From: Pseudo-nitzschia pungens
Taxonomy: Eukaryota > Bacillariophyta > Bacillariophyceae > Bacillariales > Bacillariaceae
Direction: 5' to 3'
Assembly: GCA_037355855.1 (NCBI GenBank)
Contig: CM074759.1
Coordinates: 3,100,001 to 3,164,000, forward strand
Length of the DNA: 64,000 nt
How positions within the stretch are numbered: position 1 is the stretch's first letter; each line of letters begins with the position of its first letter. A model generated the notes under the pieces. That model saw only the letters and a program-made list of their open reading frames with translations, was not told the origin of the DNA and made no database searches. Made by a program: the position numbers and the translations under genes. Positions 20,608 to 30,688 of this stretch are shown here, piece after piece.

Positions 20608-20937
20608 CTCAAAAAATCAAAGATTTGTTTCTTGTTCTTGAGAAGGGTCATAATGAAGAAAATTCTTTTCCTCCCCCAACTGTGATGTACCTCTCAGGGT
20701 AGTGGAGCTGATTTGAAAATCGATGGCTTTGAAAGTGATTGCTCTTGGTAGGCATAAAAACACCTCCTGTAATAGGAGTTGAGGTAGGTGAAAAGCCGAG
20801 CGTTGGATGTGTTGCTTGCCGTATCTGCAATTGTATAAAAGCAGAGAGGGGACGCATTGTTAGTGTTGTATTGAATTACATTTCAATGCGCTCGCGATTT
20901 GCTGTATACTTTGTCCGGTCTTTTGTTTTGGGTGTTC

Positions 20938-21095
20938 TTTGCAGCAGTCTACTGGAGTTTTGAATTTTGTAACTCCAGAGCACCTCTGTGGGTGTAGAAT
21001 ATGGATTTCGTGGGATTGCTCCGGTTATTTCTGGAGCTCCCTGTGGACTATTTGCTTGTCCGGAACAAGGTTGGCCTTGTTGTTGCTGCTGTACC
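20938..21095 (+). repeat. LINE 5'-leader fragment inside Gypsy-1
   Basis: This segment matches the LINE-2 leader at about 56035-56190 in the same orientation. It shares GTCTACTGGAGTT, AACTCCAGAGCACCTCTGTG, CTTGTCCGG and TTGTTGTTGCTGCTGTAC, with diverged sequence between. It runs antisense to Gypsy-1 Gag. It looks like a captured or older inserted LINE fragment. Confidence 0.7.
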
Positions 21096-21481
21096 CTATC
21101 GATAGTCGATCGATTATTTGTTTTGCGTCTGTACCCTTATCGATCGATATATGATTCGATTGTTTGATTCTTTTGGCGTAAGCGTCTGTACCCTTGCAAG
21201 TAGTTCGCGTCCGAACGTTTTGCTGTTATGTGTATTTGCCATTTTTGAATCTTTTATTTTATTTGGTTGATTGTCGTTGCCGTCACGTTGGAGCGGACTG
21301 GAGCGCTTTGTGTTGTAATTCGAACGTTTTATTTTTGCAACAGGGCTCATCTCTGTAGGTTCCTTCCCCTCTGTTCTTGGGAATTCTCCTCCATGCGTCT
21401 TCCCAGTCAGCAGGGCTGATCTGGCATTCAGTTCCAGGGGAGCTGAAGGCACGGTGCTGGATATCGTGATCCTTTTGTTCG

Positions 21482-22570
21482 TTAGTTGGCGTGCCATCGT
21501 AGGCTGCCGTCTGATTGTTTTTTGACCCGGCCGCCATGTTGCATGCAATAGGATTCAATTGCTTGCTGTACGTGGGCTTGGAGCGATTCCGTTGAAGCAG
21601 TGCTTCCAGTTTCATTGCTAGGAGTCGTAGCAGTGCTGTTGTTGCTGCTTTGGCTCTTTTTGGAATATCTGTTCTTTGGACATTTGGACCAATCGTGATC
21701 ATGTCCTGGGATCCTGCAGGGATTATTATATTTTCTTTTGCCACTGGATGGCTCTTGCTCTTGCTCTTCTTCAGATTCAGCGTCGCTGTCACTGTCGGAA
21801 TTAGAACTGTTGGTGCTGTCGATGCTTCCAGCGTCTGAATCAGAGCTGTTGTTATTGCTTTCAGCGTCCGAATCAGCGTTGTCATTTTGATCGGACTCGG
21901 TTGATTTCTTTTTTGCTTGACGTTCTAAACAGCTCATATGATCCACGATAAACTGGATAGTGGTATCTTCTTGTATTCCTTGGTGGATTAGACCATAACT
22001 GTTGATCCATTTGCTTGGGAAGCTGTGTAGTAGGATGGTCGTTGTTTCTATTAATGACAAGTCGGCGCTGTAGCCTTGGAGTCTTTCAGTGTACTTGAAG
22101 AGGATTTGCATCCGGTCTGCGTGATCTTTACAAGAGACGTTGCTTGGTTTCTTCAGCGTTCGAAGGTATGTATGCATGATATCCTTGGCGTCTGTTGCAT
22201 TGCAGAATTGCTTGATAAAGTCAATGATTGCTGCGTCATGTCCTTCGGCGCTTTCTTCATATTGGAATTGATCTGGATCCAGGGGATCCTGTAGCATTTC
22301 ATGCCACTTGGATTGGGTGTCTGTATTTAGACATCTGCTGAAGTGAGTGATGTAGTTGGTGGTTGGTAGTCCTAGGAGCTTTGCGGCGTTCCTGAAGGCT
22401 TCTTCAACAAATAGGAATTCCTCGAGTCCTCCTTTGTTGGTGAATAGAGGGATCTTCATGCTGTCGGTGTTCCCATTGGCATGTGTAATGGAGAGCTTAG
22501 TGAGTTTTGGCTTGCTCCTCTTGAAGGAAGGAGTATAATTGATTGGAGGATCTCTGTAAAGTCCTGCCAT
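21482..22570 (-). CDS. Gag polyprotein of Gypsy-1
   Basis: The product has 362 residues and starts in a good ATG context (ACCATGG). It is the structural protein of an LTR-retrotransposon particle. The first 240 residues form a helical capsid-like region (FVEEAFRNAAKLLG, HADRMQILFKYTERLQG). An acidic Ser/Asp/Glu stretch (about 245-285) follows, then a single zinc-knuckle-like motif, CRIPGHDHDWSKC (near 298-310), followed by a basic Ser/Asn-rich tail. Gypsy-2 has the close variant CRIPGHNHDSSEC. Downstream (21283-21480) a short segment resembles the Gag-Pol linker of Gypsy-2 (SPADWEDAWRR versus STADWDDARRR). Family assignment rests on the relationship to Gypsy-2, which has a Ty3/Gypsy-like reverse transcriptase. 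Confidence 0.82.
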   Translation of the reverse strand: MAGLYRDPPINYTPSFKRSKPKLTKLSITHANGNTDSMKIPLFTNKGGLEEFLFVEEAFRNAAKLLGLPTTNYITHFSRCLNTDTQSKWHEMLQDPLDPDQFQYEESAEGHDAAIIDFIKQFCNATDAKDIMHTYLRTLKKPSNVSCKDHADRMQILFKYTERLQGYSADLSLIETTTILLHSFPSKWINSYGLIHQGIQEDTTIQFIVDHMSCLERQAKKKSTESDQNDNADSDAESNNNSSDSDAGSIDSTNSSNSDSDSDAESEEEQEQEPSSGKRKYNNPCRIPGHDHDWSKCPKNRYSKKSQSSNNSTATTPSNETGSTASTESLQAHVQQAIESYCMQHGGRVKKQSDGSLRWHAN

Positions 22571-22828
22571 GGTTGATTCGTATGGTTCGATCGATTCGGC
22601 GTTCGATCGATTCGTATCGGCGTTTCGTTCGATCGTTTCGTTCGATCGATTCTTATCGGTGTTTCGTAGTTCTTGTTTCGATCGCTTCGTAGATTTCGAT
22701 CAGCGTTGTTTCTTTTTGCTTGTCAGGGTATCGATGTATCCCTGTTGTTTAGGATAAAGGTTGTTTTTGATGATTCAGTACTGAGTTCCTGTCTGTCTTC
22801 TACTTTGAAAGATAAACAGTAATTACTG

Positions 22829-23167
22829 TGTTACACTCTAAGGTAGAAATACGCGATAGGAGTATTTTAAAGAGGTATGATTAATAAATTGTGTTATAAA
22901 GAGAATGGATGAATACTTTACGAGATGGGAATGATTCCTTGAGTATCGATGAACGATCGAATATTGTTATTCGTTGAGTCATTTGAATTCTTGTTTATCT
23001 TGATATTTGAATATCCAATTAGTATTGGATTGTATGTGTATTCTCGTACGTTGAATATTCAGTATACATACATGAATATTATGTATATAATCTTGTGTAT
23101 TGGAGCACATGCGGGATTCAATAATCATTTAGAGCCTCTCGTAGGGTACCTACGTCAGCATGTAACA
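22829..23167 (-). repeat. 5' LTR of Gypsy-1
   Basis: This is the second 339-bp copy. It should contain the promoter for the minus-strand transcript that runs into Gag. A related, diverged LTR lies at 43447-43782. Confidence 0.88.
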
Positions 23168-25115
23168 GACAAACGCCGGGAAAGTAGAAGCACCAGCTGG
23201 GTGCAGGAACAACAACAGTCACGCCGCTTGGTTGGAGAGAAGCCAGGTGATGACAAAAGCCGGTGCAGTATAATCATCAGTGGAGAGCAGAAGCAACAAC
23301 AGAGACGCCGCTTGGGTGCAGAAATACCAGGTGATGACAAAGGCCAGGGCAGAAGAAACACCAGTTGAGTGCAAGAGCAACAACAGAAAAGCCACTTGGG
23401 TGCCGAAGTGCCAGGGGATGACAAAAGCCGGGGCAGTAGAAGCACCAGTTGAAAGCAGAAGCAACAGCAGAAAACCTCCAGTGGAGTGCAGAAGCAACAA
23501 CAGAAACGCCGCTTTGGATGTAGAGGTGCCAGGTGATATCAAACGCCGCTTGGATGCAGAAATGCCAGGTGATAACAAAAGCCGGGGCAGTAGAAGCACC
23601 AGTTGAATGCAGAAGCAACAACAGAAACGCCACTTGGGTGCAGAAATGCCAGGTGATAGAAAAGGCCGGGGCAGTAGGAGCACCAGGTGAATGCAGAAGC
23701 AACAGCAGAAACGCCACTTGGGTGCAGAAATGCCTGATGATGACAAAAGCCGGGGCAGTAGAATCACCAATTGAGTGCAGAAGCAACAACAGAAAAGCCA
23801 CTTAGATGCTGAAAAGCCACAGCAGAAAAGCAACCAGCTGGGTGCAGGAGCAACAACAGACACGCCGCTTGGATGTAGAGGTGCCAGGTGATGACAAATG
23901 CCAGGGCAGGAGAAGCACCGATTGAGGGCAAATCAACAGCAGAAAACCTCCAGTGGAGTGCAGAAGCAACAACAGAAATGCTGCTTTGGATGTAGAGGTG
24001 CCAGGTGATATCAAACGCCGCTTGGATGCAGAAATACCAAGCGATAACAAAAGCCGGGGCAGTAGAAGCACCAGTTGAAGGCAGAAGCAACAACAGAAAC
24101 GCCACTTGGATACAGAAATGCCTGATGATGACAAAAGCCGGGGCAGTAGAAGCACCGGTTGAAAGCAGAAGCAACGGCAGAAAACCTCCAGTGGAGTGCA
24201 GAAGCAACAACAGAAACGCCGCTTTGGATGTAGAGGTGCCAGGTGATAGCAAAAGCCGGGGCAGTAGAAGCACCAGGTGAATGCAGAAGCAACAACAGAA
24301 ACACCACTTGGGTACAGAAATGCCTGATGATGACAAAAGTTGGGGAAGTAGAAGCACCAGCTGGATGCAGAAGCAACAACAGAACCGACGCTTGGTTGGA
24401 GAGAAGCCAGGTGATGACAAAAGCCGGGGCAGTATAATCACCAGTGGAGAGCAGAAGCAACAACAGAGACACCGCTTGGGTGCAGAAATACCAGGTGATG
24501 ACAGAGGCTGGGGCAAAAGAAACACCAGTTGAGTGCAAGATTAACAACAGAAAAGCCACTTGGGTGCCGAAGTACCAGGTGATGACAAAACCCGGGGCAG
24601 TAGAAGCACCGGTTGAAAGCAGAAGCAACAGCAGAAAACCTCCACTGGAGTGCAGAAGCAACAACAGAAATGCTGCTTTGGATGTAGATGTGCCAGGTGA
24701 TAGCAAAAGCCGGGGCAGTAGAAACACCAGTTGTGTGCAGAAGCAACAACAGAAACGCCACTTGGATGCTGAAAAGCCACAGCAGAAAAGCAACCAGCTG
24801 GGTGCAGGAGCAACAACAGTCACGCCGCTTGGATGTAGAAGTGCCAGGTGATGACAAATGCCGGGGCAGGAGAAGCACCGGTTGAGGGCAAATCAACAGC
24901 AGAAAACCTCCTGTGGATTGCAGAAGCAACAACAGAAACGCCGCGCTGGATGTAGAGGTGCCAGGTGATAGCAAAGGCCGGGGCAGTAGAAGCACCACAC
25001 CACTTGGGTACAGAAATGCCTGATGATGACAAAAGCCGGGGCAGTAGAAACACCAGTTGAGTGCAGAAGCAACAATAGAAAAGCCGCTTGGGTGCAGAAA
25101 TGCCAGGTGATAGGT
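23168..25115 (-). repeat. 84-bp monomer array of LINE-1, outer part
   Basis: About 23 further units continue the array interrupted by Gypsy-1. Units are not identical, and several variants recur 960 bp apart. Examples are AGCAGAAAAGCAACCAGCTG at 23821 and 24781, and the block at 23884 repeated at 24844, showing higher-order duplication. Open frames of 200-270 residues on both strands here are by-products of the 84-bp period. With the inner part, LINE-1 has about 2.6 kb of monomers against about 0.7 kb in LINE-2. Confidence 0.85.
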
Positions 25116-26437
25116 TGTATGCTGGGAAACAGGGTACAGCAGCAACAACAGGTCCAGTGTTGGTCTGAACAAGGAAAAACTCCAGAGGAATCAAAAAAGA
25201 TAGGACCAGAGCACTACCAGAAAAGTCCCGTTCTCTGGAGTTACAGAATTTAGGAACTCCAGTAGACCACTGCAAATCGTGTAGAAACAAACTGTAGAAA
25301 CAAACCGACGACTGGCTTATAACAAAGACCTGGGATCAGGGAAGCTGCTTGCGTAGAAACTAGGGGCTTTAGTAGGAACACTTAGGGACCGGGGGATGTC
25401 AATGGCAGGGCGCACTTAAAAGGCTCAGGAGGGAACTTGAAGTTAAGTGGAAACAGTATCCAGGGGCAATTGGCTTGAAAACAGGGACCTTGAGCGAGAC
25501 ACTTAGGGACCAGGGAAGCTGCTTGCTTGAAAACAGGGGCTTTAGTAGAAAGACCTAGGGACCAGGGATAGGCTTGTGTCTTGAAAACCGTGGGGGTTGC
25601 TTAATAGCAAAAACACTTAGGGAACTCGCGAACAGGGACCAGGGAAACTGTAGTCTTGAAAACAAGGGGCGATTGTAGCTGTAGTCTTAGAAACAGGAGT
25701 GCACTAAGTGGGAGGTACTTAGGGATCAGTTGGTCTTGGCTTGAAAACAGATGTAGTGGGGGAGCCTAAAGCGAAAACACTTAGGGACTGGGGGGCTTGG
25801 CTAGGAAACAGGGTAGCTCTTAAATGATAGGCACTTAGAAGAGCAGGGGGGCTACTGGCTTGAAAAGAGGGAGGAAAATGGAAGATATGCTCGCGCGAAC
25901 TTGCAAATACTTAAGGATCAGCGAGTAGTAACCTTCTAGAAGGGGGGTATGTATGTGTTCGACAACTTCAACTTGAAAAGACTTAACCTTGAAGAATGTA
26001 GAACGTTAAGTGGATATCACTTAAGGAGCTCGAGATACTGTATATCGTTAAATAATAAGGTAGCTTGAAAACAGATCAAAAAAACAAACCGAGCTCGGAG
26101 ACAAACTGAGAGTGGAGACTAACCGGAGCAGAGCTGCTGTAGAATTAGTACTGCAATTGCTGTAGAAAATTATGTGTCCTTGTTTGCTTGTGTTGCTGCC
26201 GAATTGATCGACCGACCGAGAAAACAAGCAACCACAGCAACCAAAGGGAGCAAGGAGCAGCCAAACAAACAGCAGAATCAGATAGGGGAGGTCTCTGTTA
26301 ATAGGTGTAGTGCTTGGTTTTGTTGTAGGAGCTTTAGAAGTGAGTGAGATATCAAAGGGGAAAGGTGTGTAGAAATCTACGTGTTTTAAGTACTGGAACA
26401 TCGGAACGTCGGACAAAATCGCGCATCGCAAAATTGT
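25116..26437 (-). promoter_or_regulatory. 5' leader of LINE-1
   Basis: This 1.3-kb segment corresponds to 54804-56214 in LINE-2. It has no long coding frame. It contains many degenerate blocks of the form CCTGGTCCCTAAGTG...CTTAAG and TGTTTTCAAGC, related to the 150-bp monomers of N1-N3. A leader with repeated units upstream of ORF1 is where a LINE internal promoter would be expected, but no promoter motif could be fixed. Confidence 0.65.
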
Positions 26438-26576
26438 AACAGAATTTGGTAGCAGTCAGGGTAGCAGCTCTTAACCTTAATAATATTATATTATTATGTG
26501 ATTTGTAGACTGGTAGATTATGATGTCAGCGCTTGATAAATTATGTGGATGGAGAATGAGATATTAGTAGGACAGA

Positions 26577-27504
26577 TATGAAGATATTCAAGGTGGGTGC
26601 TATGATCTGTGCTAAAGGCTCCTGTGTAGGAGAGTGTACTGGGGCTACAGGCAGCAGCCTCCAGTAACTGACTAACAGGTGCTGAGCTGAGTGCTAGATC
26701 TGTTTGCTAAATGGTTAGCAACAGGCTTAGCAACAGGCTTAGCAACAGGCTTAGCAACAGGCTTAGCAACAGGCTTAGCAACAGACCTATCCTGCTTAGT
26801 ATGGATGCTAGCAGAGTTTACTAGGGTCGCCGCGTACGATTTGTACCAATCGTACGTACCCCGAGTAAAGCACCTGTTATAGTGTAGCTAAATGCTACAG
26901 GGTTAGGGTTGCTAATGCTACGAGATACTGAAAGATGCTAACCTACCATGATACCATGCTAAGATACTATGCTACCACCGGGGTCGGGTCATTGGTGTAT
27001 AATATGTACCATGACCGGATACCCGGCCCAAACAGTTACCCAACGGGCTAGCATAAGTGAGCTAGCATATCGCTAATAATTAATCGGAGATACGATACTC
27101 CGATACGATTCGCTACTCCGTAGAATACAGTACCAGAGCTACAGAGCTCTGTTATTATACGAGTTAGCGGAACGCTGTCACGATACGATACAGAGCTGAG
27201 CTGCGCTCAGCTCCAACCACGATATATTCACTCTTTCTTTTATGCTCTAAAATAAACACACCTATCATGCCCTCCCTTTCGATCGATTCCAATGTACCTC
27301 TAGGGAAGTGCCTTGTATTGCCTAAGTGTATGCAATAGACCTTGAACGGTCCACTGTAGACTCACGATTTGCCAGGACCTTATGTGTTATTATTGTTAAG
27401 GCTTTCCCCTATTTTTAGTACGCAGTATAAGACGATTTATCTACGAGTCGATTAAGTTCTACGAAGAAGTTTCTACGAAGATTGCTGACGAGCAATATCA
27501 ACGC
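26577..27504 (+). repeat. Left LTR of element B
   Basis: This LTR is 928 bp. It contains five tandem CAGGCTTAGCAA units (26713-26785), a perfect 9-bp-arm hairpin CGTACGATT...AATCGTACG (26833-26856), and a CTAAAATAAACACACC block near 27247 that could hold a promoter. Short blocks are shared with the LTR of element A. Confidence 0.9.
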
Positions 27505-28392
27505 AGTTTATCAGACCCACCGCTCGACCCACTACGAACCGGGACGCCGGCTAGAGCGCGTGACGAAACCCAGCTGGCTGATCACCACTGGCATCCATGC
27601 CTACACTTGGATGTAAAACCTCAGCTGAAACTGGACCAGCAGCTGACATCGCGAGATCCCTGATGTTAATGGGGAGCCCTTCCCTAGACACGCGAACCGA
27701 CCGGAGTCTGCACATCCACCTCTGCGGACCTATTGATATTCAGTAGCTGAGCGCCATGGTGGCTCCATGGAGGCTCAGTCCGGTGGGGAAGGAGCAGGAC
27801 GTGGAGAAAGCAGCGTCCATGATTCCCTGTTATTTTACAGGATTCAAGGGGGACGATTGCTTGCCACGGATGGAACCACGCTGGAAAAAGGACTTTCGTG
27901 GAGGCAGAACGCCACGTACTTTCCAGTGAAGACAGTGTCCAGCAGACCAAGGACATGACGTCAGGCCCATCCAACAAATGAGGCGCAGACAACCTCAACA
28001 AGGCGCAGACAACCTCGAACCTGCTATACCATCGATTTTGATTTTAGCCAAGGGAATTTGGAATCAGACAAGCCAAGAACCCTGAGATCTGTCATATCTC
28101 AGAATCAAATCGATTGGTCCAGAGCAGAGCAGAAAGACCGAATAGAATTCTTCTTTTTGGTCGTAACCAACCATCCAACCATCGAATCGGAACCATCGAT
28201 ATGGATACCTTTTTAGACGTCGGCACGAAACTGTTGACACCGAAACGCTGACGTGATACGTGATACCTTTTCTTTTGGTCGTCATCGATACAGACCTTCG
28301 ATCGACAACTTGGGTGGAAACAGTCCCCACCACAAAAGAATTTGGTTTAGAAACTGAAACAAGTTAGTTACTCAGAGCAAGTCAAGACAACC

Positions 28393-29319
28393 ATGGCCAA
28401 GCAAACTAGAAGCCAAGCTGCTACAGTCGCCGCTGGAGCCGGCGCTCCTGTCCCTGGAGGTGGCGCTCCTGGGGATGTCCCTGGAGGCGGCGCTGTCCCT
28501 GGAAACGGCGCTGTCCCTGGAAGCAGCGCTGTCCCTGGAGGCGACGCTCCTCCATCTGGAGTCATCACTAGAGCCGATGCTCCTCGAGTTGTCGGCGCCG
28601 TCACTGCCGGAGTGCCTACTGGAGTGCCCCCTGTTGCTCCTACTGTATTTGGCGAGAATGCAGCCCGGATGGCTGCTGACCTAATCCCCAAATGGGCGAT
28701 GCCCTCCGAGAAATATGCCAAGAAAGCCATCGACGCGGTGGAAAAGGAGCTTGGCACCGAACAATATGGTTACAAATATCTTCCGAACAAGGTCTCAACC
28801 CCGTTGACATCCGATTATCGACCTGAAGTTGATGTAACCGCTGAACTGGATCCAAGCAAGCAGAACTACTACCAAGGACTGATTGGCGTCTTGAGATGGT
28901 TGTGTGAACTTGGAAGACTGGATTTGGTCATGCCTGTATCTCTCATGTCTAGATACCTAGCGCAAGCAAGAACAGGACATTTGAATCAAGTATTGCACAT
29001 GTTCGCTTATCTCAAGGCGCATGCCCGATCTAAATTGGTGCTTGATGAGACTAGATTCCCTGATCGCGACTGGAGTGAATTCTACCCAGACGCCAATGAG
29101 ATGTTGCCGGCAGATGCTCCTGAAGCGCACAGGGCCCCTATCCTGTGGTTCAGCAAACGCCAGACCACTGTCGAGACCTCAACCTTTGGATCTGAGATTG
29201 AGCAGGAGCAGGGGCACGAGCGGCGGCATCAGCAGCGGCAGCGGCATCAGCAGCGGCAGCAGCATCAGCAGCGGCAACAACATCAGCAGACCTGTATGTC
29301 TTATAGACAGCGAATCTGA
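28393..29319 (+). CDS. Chimeric Gag-start::RT/RNase H frame of element B
   Basis: This 308-residue intact frame starts in good context (ACCATGG). Residues 1-75 are an Ala/Gly/Pro-rich repeat resembling a Gag N-terminus (MAKQTRSQ, then GGGAPGDVPGG). From about residue 90 it switches to the C-terminal part of a Copia reverse transcriptase (YYQGLIGVLRWLCELGRLD, MSRYLAQARTGHL) and the RNase H border (APILWFSKRQTTVETSTFGSE). The RT catalytic YxDD region is absent. The RNase H segment that should hold the catalytic Asp is missing between PADAPEA and RAPILWFSKR, so neither enzyme can work. The C-terminal tail is Gln/His-rich from a CAG-type repeat. Two internal deletions explain the fusion; whether it is translated is unknown. 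Confidence 0.7.
   Translation: MAKQTRSQAATVAAGAGAPVPGGGAPGDVPGGGAVPGNGAVPGSSAVPGGDAPPSGVITRADAPRVVGAVTAGVPTGVPPVAPTVFGENAARMAADLIPKWAMPSEKYAKKAIDAVEKELGTEQYGYKYLPNKVSTPLTSDYRPEVDVTAELDPSKQNYYQGLIGVLRWLCELGRLDLVMPVSLMSRYLAQARTGHLNQVLHMFAYLKAHARSKLVLDETRFPDRDWSEFYPDANEMLPADAPEAHRAPILWFSKRQTTVETSTFGSEIEQEQGHERRHQQRQRHQQRQQHQQRQQHQQTCMSYRQRI
29205..29290 (+). repeat. CAGCAGCGGCAG-type compound minisatellite
   Basis: Short units of CATCAGCAGCGGCAG encode the Gln/His/Arg tail of the chimeric frame. It marks the break between Copia-derived sequence and the non-coding body that resembles element A. Confidence 0.7.
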
Positions 29320-29329
29320 GTGTCTATGA

Positions 29330-30178
29330 CGATTGACGGCCAAAAGGCCTGTATGTTTGCAGGTATTTGCAAAAAGAAGCCCTGAAACCACCAGTATCCT
29401 CAACAAGAAGCCCACCTTTGCTCGTAACAGAATAGAAGGTGTCATCGGTAGTGCCCGACGACTGATCTACGAGAAAGAAGGTTGCCTTACGAGCACGCGC
29501 CCAAACCAGAACCCTGACGGATCGTCTCCCCTGAAACATCGCTCTGTAACACTGATCCAGTATGCCCACATGGATTGATGTATTCCAAGAGATCGACAGC
29601 AACGGATCGATAGCCAAATCCATAGCAACGAATCGATAGCAACGAATTGATAGCAACGAATCGATAGCAACGAATCGATAGCAGCAGACGCTGGACGCGA
29701 TTTGGCAAGACGCTAGACACGATTCGAAGCAGACCGAGTCCCTACCCCTGAAGAACAGCGGGAACGATGTTTATGTATGTCCTTGCGGCGAAAGAGCAGT
29801 AGCAGCAACAAGAGAACAACATCGATGCCCTGACAGGAGAGAAGCCTACAGCAGCTAAAAGGATTGGCGGGAGCAAGGGAACAAGCGCAGCTTAGACCCG
29901 CAGCGCATTGTTAGTAGACAGGGCGCATTGAACTGAAGACAATCAAATGTAAGGAGCAATGTGACGCTCACAAAGCTCGTGACTTACAAGGATAGAGGAT
30001 ACGGCATGTCAGATATGATTGATATGTAAAGCACGGGCAGCATGCTACAAGTGAAGCAGCAAGACACCGATTAGACATGCTGCAATTACCAGAAGGCCCA
30101 GGCCCGCAGCATCAGACTAAGCAAGCGGGCAATGTCAAACAGGAGTGACTTCCCAGCCGGGGCCTGAAATCGAGTAAG
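29330..30178 (+). other. Non-coding A-like body within element B
   Basis: The segment resembles element A at about 1.7-2.8 kb. Shared features are GGCCAAAAGGCC, AGAACAGCGGGAACGATG, and the GACGCTCACA...CTCGTGACTTACAAGGATAGAGGATA string. A short tandem run of GATAGCAACGAATC lies at 29615-29685. No gene is seen. Confidence 0.65.
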
Positions 30179-30688
30179 GTGGGCCGGCTGATGTATCAAA
30201 TGGATGTACCAGCACGATCCGCAAGGCCTGCAGAGAGCAACTGTGAGTTGGATAGCCACGCGGATACAACTGCTGCTGGTTGCAACATGATTTTATTGGA
30301 AGACCAAGTTACCTCCCATGTGGATGTTCATCCGACATGCGTCACTGCTTACACATTGGGCGAGGTTTGGTTGATTTATTTCCATGAGGCTTTATATTTC
30401 GGGGACACGCCAAGACAGTATGATTCCAAATCATCGGACGGAGATGAAGCGGAAGGAACCCCGAACACTGGACATATGTTGCTTAATGGTGTTGTCTTCT
30501 ACTTCCCCCTCCAGGCGTCCCACGAAGGAGGAAATGCACCATGGAATCCATCACACCCCCATTGGATCCTGATCCGACCAAGTTTGTTTCTGCCGTACAG
30601 TAACAGCAGCAACAACACACCAAGGTTAATACCCCGACATGCAATCTGCCTACAGCAGGAACCGGACATCCAATGTGACCCTGATTGA
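30179..30688 (+). pseudogene. Copia protease fragment 1 of element B
   Basis: The frame contains CELDSHADTTAAG, the Asp-protease active-site region of Copia polyproteins, followed by LLEDQVTSHVDVHP and VWLIYFHEALYFG. The protease would cleave Gag-Pol. After about residue 85 the frame loses similarity. A second, diverged copy of the same region begins near 30650, so part of the protease is duplicated. The start ATG is internal and unlikely to be native. Confidence 0.7.

Larger units (their letters stand above)
19493..23167 (-). mobile_element. Gypsy-1: short Gypsy-type LTR element, 3.7 kb, nested in LINE-1
   Basis: Two 339-bp LTRs (19493-19831 and 22829-23167) start TGTTACACTC and end CATGTAACA. 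They are flanked by the 5-bp duplication GACAA (19488-19492 and 23168-23172). Joining the flanks restores the 84-bp array, so the insertion site is clear. The only LTR differences I saw are two substitutions, implying a young insertion. Coding is minus strand: Gag at 21482-22570, followed by a remnant of the start of Pol. There is no reverse transcriptase or integrase, so the element is non-autonomous. It carries a foldback (20017-20607) and a piece of LINE leader (20938-21095). Gypsy-2 is a relative with longer Pol. Confidence 0.9.
9508..26437 (-). mobile_element. LINE-1: non-LTR retrotransposon, about 13.25 kb, split by Gypsy-1
   Basis: Read on the minus strand, the element begins ACAATTTTGCGATGCGCG at 26437. 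It has a 1.3-kb leader (26437-25116), an 84-bp monomer array, ORF1, ORF2, an APE endonuclease, a reverse transcriptase and an RNase H. It ends in a 3'UTR and an AAT-repeat tail at 9508. Gypsy-1 (19493-23167) interrupts the array. LINE-2 is a second copy with the same order, which confirms the limits. Coding damage includes a one-base deletion near 13970 and an in-frame TGA at 11143-11145. I found no target-site duplication (flanks AACAGAATTTGG and TTGAGAATCGAACTGT). The family has an APE endonuclease, an RNase H and a C-terminal zinc motif; its clade cannot be fixed without phylogeny. Confidence 0.88.

Noticed and set aside
23168..25115. CRISPR-like or clustered repeat array
   Set aside because: The 84-bp units are contiguous, variable throughout and without unique spacers; they are LINE monomers and the DNA is eukaryotic.
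23219..25290. Long open frames on both strands of the 84-bp array as genes
   Set aside because: The period is divisible by three and lacks stops, so open frames arise automatically in several phases.
26438..26460. Target-site duplication of LINE-1
   Set aside because: Flanks at 9490-9507 and 26438-26455 share no convincing direct repeat.
26904..26916. Telomere-like GGGTTAGGGTT in LTR B
   Set aside because: Only a single pair of units, present in both LTR copies; not an interstitial telomere.
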